From: Endothia cerciana
Lineage: Eukaryota > Ascomycota > Sordariomycetes > Diaporthales > Cryphonectriaceae
Length of the DNA stretch: 64,000 bases
NCBI GenBank assembly: GCA_026119935.1
Contig: JALRMH010000011.1
Location: 496,001 to 560,000, forward strand
Direction of reading: 5' to 3'
Both the position numbers and the translations under genes were made by a program. The notes under the pieces were generated by a model. That model had not been told where the DNA came from. It saw only the letters and a list, made by a program, of their open reading frames with translations, and searched no databases. Positions 53,101 to 63,045 of the stretch are shown one piece after another. The stretch's first letter is position 1; every line of letters begins with the position of its first letter.

Positions 53101-55813
53101 TCACTCCAGCCCAGATATCATGTCCAGGTTCGTCATCGAGCTATCAAAGTCCCAGCCATCTCCAGGTTCCATGTCCGAGTCCTGTACACCTCTGAACATG
53201 AACACGTCTCCCCCGGCCAAGCCACCGGCCCCGGTGTTAGTACCAGTACCGGTGGCCATGGGGCTAGCGCCGAGGCTCCAGCTCTCGAAATTCTGTTGCC
53301 AGTTCACACCGTCCTTCAGGAACCAGTCCTTTCCATCTACCGTGTAGGGCATGCTAGGGTTCCTCGGGTGAGAGCTTAACGCCGCCGGGCCACTGCTGGC
53401 GGGTTGTTGGACTGGTGCATAGGCCTGGTAATAGCGCGGCAGAGCGGGCTGGCTGATACCGCTCATGGCCCAGGGGTTGTTGGGAGCGAAAGGCGAAGGG
53501 GTGCTGGCCGTGTCAGATGGCGTGGTGTTGGCCAATGCCAGCGACGGGGCGCGGGTGGGTGCTATCGAGCCCAAACCTGGTAAGAAATCGGACGACAGGG
53601 TGGTCGGTATCTCTGGTTTCAGGCCGGCGGCTATCTGTTGGTCCATGTTTACCGAGGAGCCGTCTTGCTCGCGACCTTGTGGCTGGGTTGGCGACTGAGG
53701 AAATGACGGGGGCGAGGCAGCGAAGGATGGCGGCCTGGGGGTGACCGGCGACGGCACATCCGCCATGACCAGGTGACCGTACTTTTCATCTGTCCGCTTC
53801 AGGACGGCGGCTGCCTCCTCTGGGAGTTCGCAATTCCATTTTCTGGCCAGGACACTGATGATGCTGAGGGTTCGTCTGGCGCAGAGCCAGTCCTCGGCTA
53901 TCTCCTCGAGGTGCTTGACACCATGGATGATGTCCCGCCTCGCGGTCTTCTCCGGAAGGTTGAGAAGGTGTATGGTGCAGGCCGAGTGCAACATGTACAC
54001 GGCTATGTTGCATATCTGCCGCAGGTTGTACTGCTTCTTGTACAGCCTCATCAGTTTCGATATGAAACCTGCATTAGCCGTGCAGATGCGTCGCGGTGAC
54101 ACATGCGGCGGCAGTGGCGATGCGGAAGGGCTGTACTTCAGGAACGGGCGAAACAGGTGGATGTACTGCAGGTGATAGAACATGCTAGGATCCGAAGTTA
54201 GTTCAAGCATCAACGAGTGATGGGGCAAAGACGTACTGCATGAGGATCACGTTCGGCAGTTGGCCCTCCCTGGGTTCGAACTCCGTCGGGAGCTCCTTGC
54301 GCCAATCCTCGAGTTTTCTATGCAGTTCGCTGAGCTTCTTGAGCTCGACCGATTTCCCGCTCGACCTGCCAATATGCTTCGGGTGATAGAAGAAGAGCAG
54401 CAGGTCACTGCTGATCTCGCAGAGTTTTGAGAGCTGAAGACCAATGGCTCGGGTGCGGGCTGGCTGCCTGAGAGACCGGTCAAAGCCGCTGTCCGTGTAC
54501 GGAGTCCAGGAATCACCATCCTCGTCTGGATATACCTCGTACTTCGACACATTGTACGAGTTCTTGGACAGCTGGGGCAGGCGGCCCAGGTAATTTGACC
54601 AGGTCTTGTCGAAGAGGAAGCAGCCCCAAAACGTTATCTTCCTGGCGTCGACTTCCTCCTCATTCATCTGCTCCTTATCACCCGTGATGGCTTCCGAGTC
54701 CATGTTCAGGCCGACATCTTGGGCCATGCGAAAGCTCATGCCGCTGTAGACCCACCCCCTGGCCTCCCGCCCGCAGCCGGCCTCGCGGACGGACATTAGG
54801 GCAAGCGCCTGGGTGGTGGTGAGGGAGGGCATCGCGTACTCGTCATTGTCGAAGACCAGCCTCTTCGCCTCGGCAAAGAAGTGATCGCCCTTTGTGCGGC
54901 TGTCACCAGGGACAGCGCATGCTCCCGACACGCCCGTGAAATGACAGCCGAGAGCAAGCATGGCGTTGACCAACAGAGACGAGCAGTACACGGGCACTCT
55001 CGGCGCCTTTGCCGGCCTGCCTTGAAGGAAATCCTGCCAGAACAGCTTCTTGGACAGCGTCGTGAAGAAAGGATAGTGCCAGTTCCAGTACATGTTGAGG
55101 AGGTGCGTCACCAGCTGCCTGTCCTTGGTAACCTCTGACCAGCTGGTAACGGGGTCTTCGTCTTGCCGGGGGTTCGGCAAGTCCGGTTCCGTCGCTGCTT
55201 CATTTTCGTCGCCCTGATAAATGAGATGGGAGGTGCCGCCGATGTACCGGACCATGCCATTCCTCATCCTTAGCTCTCCCATCTTCCTCGCCAAGTCCCT
55301 CTCCCCCTCCACGGCTTGATCGGTGGGGTCCCCTTCGCCGAGGTCATCCTCGCCGTCTCCATTGGAGGTCAGATCCTCCTTCAGGATGGCCTCGGCGACG
55401 GTGTCGAGGCTGTCGCAGGTGCGGATCCTCCTCACAATCTCGGGGACGTCATCCTCGGCGGCGTTAAGGATGGCCTCGATGAGGATCTGCAGGGTCGAGC
55501 TTCCGGCCTTGGTCCTGTCGACCTTCTCACGGTAGACCCCTTTCCGCCGGTGGTCTGAATTCGGATCGTAGATACACTCGGTACTATAGACCGACTTACA
55601 AGCCGCACAGCTCGGCATGGCCCCATCACACTTCGACTTCCTCTTCCTACAGGCGATACATGCCGTGCTGACACATCTTCGTTTTTGCTTCGCAGGGTCG
55701 GCCCGACTCCTCGACTTCTTCTTTGTCGGAGGCTGCTGGGGTGCCGTAAAACCAGCCAAGGGGTCGCCAGCACCTTGAGGCAGCGAGGCCGGCCGAGGAC
55801 CCGACGGGTCCAT
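53101..55813 (-). CDS. nit-4: NIT-4/NirA-family Zn2Cys6 transcription factor of nitrate assimilation
   Basis: Two exons, 55813-54237 and 54184-53101, joined across a 52-bp intron, give about 886 residues. A basic N-terminal stretch (K-K-K-S-R-S-R) leads into a Zn2Cys6 cluster: Cys52, 55, 62, 69, 72 and 80, with A-C-I-A-C-R-K-R-K-S-K-C. It is followed by Y-D-P-N-S-D-H-R-R-K-G-V-Y, strongly diagnostic of NirA/NIT-4. A fungal-specific transcription factor domain follows (~residues 250-700), with M-S-V-R-E-A-G-C-G-R-E-A-R-G-W-V-Y-S-G-M-S-F-R-M-A and I-H-L-F-R-P-F-L-K-Y, the latter restored by the intron removal. The last ~200 residues are Pro/Ser-rich, as in an activation domain. NirA/NIT-4 turns on nitrate and nitrite reductase genes in response to nitrate together with the GATA factor AreA/NIT-2. 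No nitrate assimilation gene is seen nearby. ATG 55813 is the start because the longer upstream frame begins only with TTG. Confidence 0.88.
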
Positions 55814-57531
55814 GCTGGCTCCAGGGCTCACGGCGATGCCTGCTGGATAGGAGAAGCACAGCTGGTCGCTAAATGAGCCAATAGAAGAAAGATGCGGCGT
55901 CAGCGCCGCGGAGAAGCGCAAGTTGGGCGAGGGACAGGATCCCGCGGAAGTGTTGATGCCGACACCCTGCTGGCAAGGGATGATCGTGCGATCCAACCCC
56001 AAGCATAAAGAACATAGAACAGAGACCCGCACACACACAGAGGGCCCTGTCCTTGTTGCAAAGTCTGCAGAAGGTTTCGGCAATTCCAGTCTGGAATGGA
56101 ATCTGTGAAGGGCTGCCTCGTGCGAGCTTGGCGGGGTTGGCGAGAGGACCCTCCACGTTGCCCAGGTGAGGTCGGGGAGATGGATGGGCTTCACTCTAGA
56201 GGGACGACCCAATCATGACAAGCATCGGCAGCGTTGGAGAGGACCAGTAGCGGAACGGTGTGCGGCATATGGCTCAGTAGCGTCTGATCCGATCCCGTTC
56301 AGATAGGTTTGGTTCCTATCTGGAACGGACGTTGCCGGATCAGACAAGAAGAGGCTTGGGGACGTGGCGCCGCGCAGCGGGCGCATACTAGTCAGGCACG
56401 TACAGGCCACCAGGCCGCCTGACGACAAGGCCACAATCAAGGGGGTGGGGGACCTGCAAGGCGGCCTAGGTGACCCGGGCAGTGCATCGATGCTTCAGGA
56501 CCGGAGGCCCCGGGGCTGGGGTGTAGCAGCTGTAATGAGAAGGGAGGCATTCGACCTTGGAATCAGCCCCGCCCCGCCGAACTACCGACGTTAGTGGCCT
56601 TGGGCGTTGGATGCCTTCGAGCCGGAAGATCATGTCCTGCGGGCAAGTCGGGAGAGTCAAACTGCAGGGGGTCGGGGTTAGGGTCCACGAGCGTTTCTCC
56701 ATGGAAGATGAAGCCGTAACTTGCAGCTATAGGGGTTCGCCGTTTTGCCAAACCCGGGTTAAACAACGTTTAGATCCCATTCCGACGTCGCCTGTCAGCT
56801 CACCATGGACCACACCAAGAGTGCTCACCAGTGCTCACTGGAGTGAGCACGTGGGAGCCAAATGGGGGTGACCACAAGTGATCCAGTCTGAAGGGCTGAA
56901 TATATAAAAACATATTCTCTGCCACTTAGATGGATATGGTAAATAGCTCTTTAGCCGTTAACCCAAGTATCCAATCCTGACCCACTGCACAGCCTTGCTG
57001 CTATTTATCATCTATAGTATCTATAAAGCTGTTATACACGCCATCGGGATCTTGTTGCGCTCGGCAATATCTTCGGGAGATTGGGCTGTCCTCGTGTTAC
57101 GGTGGTAGGAGGCAATGAGAGGCCATTCGTGAGTGAAGATGCTGAGCCCCGGATGCCTGCGTCTGGAGGGCGCACAGCATAGGTATGAATGCAACCTGCA
57201 CCTCTGAGCTGGCATGGCGTAATACTCGGCCAATCTTCGTAGTATAAGGTGCGGGGCACATCGCAGCAGTCCGAGGTCTGAGGCTCTTCTACAAATATCG
57301 CAGTAGAAAAGAGCACAGCTGAAAAGCACTATGAAATTCGCAGATTAAACAGCTGCACAGTGGCGTCTTCTATTTGCTAGCTGATCATGCCGGTCGTCCT
57401 TGACTGTACTCTACGGCTTTTCGCATATATGAGCGCCCTATTATCGGCCCCTTAGCACTCTGTCTCTCCGTTCAAGCTATCGCCCTCAGGTAGCCCCTCC
57501 GTAGCAATAATTATCAGCTCAGCAAGGCACG
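55814..57531. other. Divergent intergenic region between nitrate regulator and HET relic
   Basis: Promoter region of the NIT-4/NirA-like gene and upstream flank of the HET relic. It holds a 64-bp hairpin (56282-56345). Beyond about 56880 the sequence becomes visibly more AT-rich. No gene is supported. Confidence 0.55.
56282..56345. repeat. 64-bp imperfect inverted repeat (hairpin)
   Basis: Outer arms GTCTGATCC (56282-56290) and GGATCAGAC (56337-56345) are perfect reverse complements. Inner arms at 56295-56307 and 56315-56328 pair over 13 bp with one bulged G around the loop TTTGGTT. The hairpin lies about 470-530 bp upstream of the start codon of the NIT-4/NirA-like gene. Confidence 0.9.
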
Positions 57532-59920
57532 ATGGAAGCCTACGGCTACCTCTGCGACTTTTGCATGCGAGCTTTGAGTATTGATGATAATCTTGCTGGT
57601 GGGTCCGTGAAGGACGCTTCCGATGGGACACCTGTGCTGGACGTCGGAGATTTCAAGTTCAACGTTTGGCAGGACACGCGGAAGAGGGGCGTCCGAGCTT
57701 CGCGATACCTGCCGGAGCGTCCCGACAGAGACAAGTATGGGTGGAGATTATCAAGCTCGGACTGGACCGGTCGTAAGGTGTACTTCCGTGAGTGCTATGC
57801 AGGTCGAGATATGCAGAAGGTTGTGGTGCCGGCTGTGTTGCTCGAAGGATCAAACCAGACGGCTAGGGCCTGTCGCTTTTGTGCAAGACTCGGGGAGATT
57901 TTCTTGAAAAATCAAGGGAGTGCTCATGGTGGAACATTCCAAAGTTAGAGATCCGTATAACCATGCGTTATGAATGGACCGGGTTTCGTGTGACCTCAAG
58001 GGGGAAAGAGTTCGTAGAAACAACATCGTGTGCAAAAGGAGGGGAAGCGCCATTGTGAGGGGAACAGCCCCGGGGGGGGGGGAGGGAGGAAGAGACAACA
58101 CTATGGGAGAAGAGGCAGAAGCTGAATTGCTTAAGCTGTTTCCGTACATCATCCAGGTCTCAAGAAGGACAATGTGGATGTGTACGAGTTCGATGTAGCA
58201 GCCTGGCCAGGTAAGCTGGGTCACTCTTTGCTATGGGACAGACAGCTAATTTCCAAAAGGACGGTGTCGGGACTGGCTCAAAATCAGGTACAACCCACTG
58301 GACCCTGCCGGTCCAACCTCCGAAGGAAACATCCAGTTCATGAAGCGGTGCATTCATGAATGCGTTGAGGATCATCACGGGTGCAGAGACAAGCTCTCAC
58401 AAAGCCACTTCGTTCCGACACGCCTATTAGATGTCGCGTTCGGCTGGTAGAACGCAAGCACTTACCATTTCATGCGTGTCAGGAAAGTTCCGCCGGCTCT
58501 CAGCTCAAATACGCAGCATTGAGCTACTGACGGGGAGACTCGCTTCAGCTGCAGACCACCAAGAAAACGGAAGAGTCTCACGAGGAGCTGGGAATCCTCG
58601 TGGGTGATATGCCAGCGATGTTTCGTGATGCTATCGACATCGTTCGGAGACTGGGCATCCAGTATCTATGGATCGATGCACTTTGCATTATCCAAGGTGA
58701 TAATGGCGATTGTGAGACACGATTGGTGCAAATGTGCGATGTGTTTTGCAAACTCGTACATCACCATCAGTGCGGCTGCAAGCTCTTCGTCCTCGGGACA
58801 TTTTCTTCGGAGACCCATCAACAGACAGCCGACTGTACACTTCCGCTCACCAATCAGACCGGATATCTCTGGCGACTATTCAATCCTACTAGACGGACAG
58901 AGTGTTGCGCCGGCCAATAGTGATCTCCAGAGTTCAAAATGGCAAAGCCGAGCGTGGGTCTGGCAGGAAGAGATCATGTCAACAAGGCAACTCATATCCG
59001 GCGAGAAGATGTTACAGTTCCGATGCAACGGTGGGGCTTTACTGGTGTATGGCCTCATGGACCGTGCCTCGGCAATTGTTTTAGCAAAGGAGAGGAAAGG
59101 AGTGACTATTCATGGTTCTGGTTTAACGCCTTGAGAGTTTATTCCTCACGGCAGTTCACTGTCCCTCAAGACAGACCTGGCGCTATGGCGGGAGTGGCCA
59201 CAAGGTCCGCTGGTGGCGTGGTATGCCTGACGACGACTGCTAAGTAACACCTAGTGTCGAGGGCGCTCGAGAAGAGATCCCACACTCCTGGTATTTGGGA
59301 CCTTACCTCCTCGTTGTCTTTTCAACGAGCTCAGCTCTTGGTGCGCACTGTTCGTGGTAGACAGTGAGGGACAAATACAGACGATCCGCACCTATTTTCG
59401 AATACCGCGGTGCTTACACATGTATCATTGGGTTAGGCAAGGGTGCTGGTATTGTGACTGGCCAGACCGTAGCTGTATCTCGAAACCACTCCCAGAAACC
59501 CAATGTGGCACGAACCTGCGACTGTCATTGCAGGAGACTCGGTGCTCTTTGGGGGGGGGGGGGGGTAACTTGGTGGCTGCTGCAACGATTCCCCATTCCC
59601 AACGAAACAATCGATGTGCAGTCTCAAGCCTTAAGAGCCTGGCGGCCTGGTCATGTCGTTGACGGCTTGGAAGCATTTCGATTCTGGCGCCCTTGCAGAG
59701 GTGAGCTATTTGTGCAAGGACAAGTACAGATACTCTGAAATACATACGCTGACGGGATCATGGCATGCACTCTGCATGCAGTCCATTCCCAGTCCTGCCA
59801 GCCATAACAACTCAGATCCAGGCATCTTTGAACGAAGACGGATGGAGACATTTGGGATCGGGAATGCCAAAGCCAATGTACTTGGTGAGGTCTAAGGTTC
59901 GGCCAAGACTGTACCGAACG
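57532..59920 (+). pseudogene. Decayed HET-domain (heterokaryon incompatibility) gene
   Basis: An intact start (M-E-A-Y-G-Y-L-C-D-F-C) opens a frame to 57948, but family wording continues in other frames. L-E-I-R-I-T-M-R-Y-E-W begins near 57950, F-V-P-T-R-L-L-D-V near 58410 and Y-L-W-I-D-A-L-C-I-I-Q near 58660. N-S-Y-I-T-I-S-A-A follows near 58755, S-R-A-W-V-W-Q-E-E near 58950 and V-Y-S-S-R-Q-F-T-V-P-Q-D-R near 59140. Together these are the ordered motifs of a fungal HET protein. Breaks seen are a frame change at an A5 run (~57907), another near 58436, TGA at 58528 in place of the Cys of S-Y-C-W-G, an extra T in a T4 run (58744-58747), and a frame change between ~59070 and 59100. HET proteins trigger cell death after fusion of unlike strains. 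This copy cannot make the full protein as sequenced. The 3' end is uncertain; recognisable HET sequence ends near 59210. Confidence 0.8.
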
Positions 59921-60220
59921 GTCATCGAGCGCCTCGAAGCACCCCAAGACTCCGTATTCCCCCCCGCACGCAACTGTGCCGCAATTTGGGGAGCCACCCC
60001 TGGAAATGAACAATCCCTTCGATATTCTCACGTGCTGGTTCCTGGATCTTGGCTATTTTGCCTCCAATCAACACGATTCCAGCTCCTCACCGTCCACTGA
60101 GGGCGGTCAATTAGTTACCCAAGATGCTCCTCATTCCGCATTCGGAGAACGTGGTGTTCGCCCTGGCACCCTCATCTCGCCATGTATCCCGGATCCCGGG
60201 AGGCCGTCATGATGCAGTAG

Positions 60221-60251
60221 GCATATATATATATATATATATGTATATATT
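60221..60251. repeat. AT dinucleotide repeat upstream of the GH28 gene
   Basis: About 14 AT/TA units with one G interruption, about 90-120 bp upstream of the GH28 start codon. It could act as an AT-rich core promoter element. Confidence 0.85.
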
Positions 60252-60339
60252 CGAATGGATGCGCCCCTTCGGTGGCAGTTCCTGCTGGTGACGGAGGCTC
60301 CCGTCAGGAGTAGTCCGCCCCCTCGATATATCTGAAAAC

Positions 60340-62017
60340 ATGGCTGCTGCATTGAGGAGCATTCTGCTGGGCCTCGTCGGCCTGAGCCCCTTCATATCCG
60401 GCAGTGCCCTCATGCCCATGATCCCGCCCCGGAGCCCGGCCAGCACCGGCAAGACCTGCACCCTCACCCCCCTGGGCAACTACCAGGACGACGTCCCCCA
60501 GATCCTCGAGGCCTTCGACGAGTGCAACAACGGCGGCACCGTCCTTTTCCCGGAGAATGCGACCTTCTACATCGCGACCCGTCTGAACCCCGTCCTCCAC
60601 GATGTCACGATCGACTGGAAGGGGGAGTGGCTCTTCTCGGACAACCTAACTTACTGGCGGAACAACTCGTACCCCATCGCCTTCCAGAACCACCACGCCG
60701 GCTTCGTCATCTCAGGGGAGAGGATACACCTCAACGGCTACGGCACGGGTAAGATCAACGGGTCGGGAAACACGTGGTACAACGCCGAGGAGGGCGACAC
60801 GCAACCAGGCCGACCGATGCCATTTGTCTGGTGGAACGTCTCTGATGTCCTAGTAGAGCACTGTGAGCCCGAGGAACTGTTTTCGTTATGGCTGTTGCCC
60901 CTGCTGACCATTCTGCGTGCAGTCACCGTGACGCAGAGCCCGTTGTGGTCTATCAATATCATGAACGGCACTGAGGTGTGGTTTGACGACATCTATGTCA
61001 ACAACACCGCTCTGCAGGCGCCGTATGGATCCAACTGGGTGCAGAACACAGATGGCTTCGATACCATGGACGCCTACAACGTCAGGCTGACCAATTTTGT
61101 ATATCAAGGGTGAGCCTCGCGAGAGACAAAAAAAACAACAAAAAAACCACCGCTAAAACTACGGAGAGGTCTGGTTGCTGAACCCGAGATGCCAACAGGG
61201 GAGACGACGCGATAGCCATCAAGCCTCGTTCGTATAACATATATGTCCAGAACGTGCGTGCTCGTGAAACTCTCTCTTACGAGGCCTCGGACTGACCTGC
61301 CTCGTTCTAGATCACCGTCCACGGCGGCAACGGCGTCGCCATTGGCAGTCTGGGCCAGTACCTGGAGGACTCGTCGGTCCAGAACGTCATAGTGAAAGAT
61401 GCCAATATACTCACCAACAACGACGATCTGGAAACGGGCGCGTACATCAAGACCTGGGTTGGCGAGCTGGTACCGCAGGATAGCTACGAGAGTGACTATG
61501 AGCCGCGAGGCGGGGGATGGTGAGTCTGCCACGAAGGAGGGCGTCCTTCTCCTCCCCTTTCCTTGTTTTTCCAAGTTTCTAATAGTTTTTCCACTCTAGG
61601 GGTGTCGTCACGAACATTGTCTTCGAGAACTTCTTCCTCCAGGGACCCTCCGTGGGTACGGACATCACACAAGACTCTGGTGATAATGGTAAGCAGTCGT
61701 CCCCATCGCCCGTTCAGTCCGGCCGAGGCTCAATGCCACCACGCAAAACCTGACAATTGACGCCTGGGACAGGTTCCTACCCCGGCACCTCCAACATGTT
61801 GATTTCAAATGTGGCGTTCGTGAACTTCACAGGCTACGTCAACTCGGACACCCGCACGGCCGCCGTGTCGTGTTCCACGAGAAATCCCTGCTACAACATC
61901 GCCTTGAGGAATATCAGTCTCGACTTAACACAGAACGGCACTGCTGAAGGGGCCGTAGGAACTTGTACTTATACAGCGGGAGACGGCGTGTACGGTATGA
62001 CGGGGTCCGGGTGTTGA
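60340..62017 (+). CDS. Glycoside hydrolase family 28, probable exo-polygalacturonase/exo-rhamnogalacturonase
   Basis: Six exons, 60340-60862, 60923-61109, 61199-61253, 61311-61519, 61600-61688 and 61773-62017, give about 435 residues. A signal peptide (L-L-G-L-V-G-L-S-P-F-I-S-G-S-A) is followed by the right-handed beta-helix. Catalytic motifs are N-T-D-G (Asp218) and G-G-D-D (Asp239, Asp240). The usual G-H-G is H-G-G-N-G-V-A-I-G-S-L-G and the usual R-I-K is Y-I-K-T-W-V-G. These variants are the pattern I associate with fungal exo-acting GH28 enzymes (Pgx/Rgx type), which release single residues from pectin chain ends outside the cell. Many N-x-S/T sites are present. All five introns are GT-AG; junctions were set by restoring E-H-F-T-V-T-Q, Y-Q-G-G-D-D and G-G-G-W-G-V-V. 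Intron 1 (60 nt) is in frame without a stop. Confidence 0.88.
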
Positions 62018-63045
62018 GAGCCACTTGGCTGCAGAGTGGCGGGCTCGCGGCCTAGCTTATGTCGTTTGAAGGAGGTCTAAAAGACCCCCTCTCACCCTTA
62101 TCCTCGAAGCAGTTTCCTTCGCTGGTGATGGTAGACTCTGTGGTTGAGGTACATGCTCAGAGGCAGCACCAACTGCGAAGGGGCTCTTTAGGTTTTCGCT
62201 TTGGGGGTCGAGACGCAAGACCGATCTAGATCACGGCCAATATTCCCTCTAGATTGCTATCCCCACCCTGTTCAACCCGGATACGCTTTCATATGTTCTC
62301 AGGCCCTCGTCGCAAATGTTGACCTCGCCCTTAGCCTCTGGCCGTACCTCGTCAGCAATATCGGCCCGGCCAGTTAACCCAGTTAGCCGCCATACCCACA
62401 AAGGCCACTAACGCCCTCATTCATTGACCAACCTCGCACGCGAACTCGGCGCGAACCAGCGGAAAAACAAGGGTCATTTTACAACCCGATTCACCAGATT
62501 GCCGTTCCGCAAGATTCATAGGCGTGACTTTTCCCTGTGAGAATAGACCAAGTCTGCAATTTGGCCAGCACAGAGATAGAAGACCTCAAGCTAGGCATGG
62601 TGACTGAATCACATGGGTCCGGTCCTTCCATCCACATGGAGGCCAGCCTGGAAGAAATCACGATCAAGAAATGTTTATTTCAGCCTTCTGAATGGCCGAG
62701 AAAGTCTTGTACCCAGAGAGCTCGAATGCATTTGCATATGACATGTGTGCGACAGCAGCCCTGACTTGTGGCCCGCCTGACTTTGCTCCATCCCTCTGGA
62801 GTCGGCCAGATTTGCGGATGACCACTGTTGTGCAGGAGCCGGCGAGCTCCACGAAACAGGAAGCCATTTACTTCCCTCCCGCATGAATCATCTATCAGCC
62901 GTCCGTATAACGCCGTTTCCCTTCCCGCAAATTTGCCTTCCAAGTTTGAGAAAGGTGAACGCCATTGACGATGCCAAGAAGACCAGAACCGGGTATCAAT
63001 CAGGATTTGACTTTTCCATCACCTCCTCTCCACGGCAACACGCTC
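62018..63045. other. Tail-to-tail intergenic region between GH28 and La genes
   Basis: 1.0 kb between two convergent genes. No family-like open frame, repeat or RNA gene was recognised. Confidence 0.55.

Noticed and set aside
57000..60300. Repeat-induced point mutation as cause of HET gene decay
   Set aside because: The visible lesions are indels and a TGC-to-TGA type change, not C-to-T/G-to-A transitions, and TA enrichment is not extreme.
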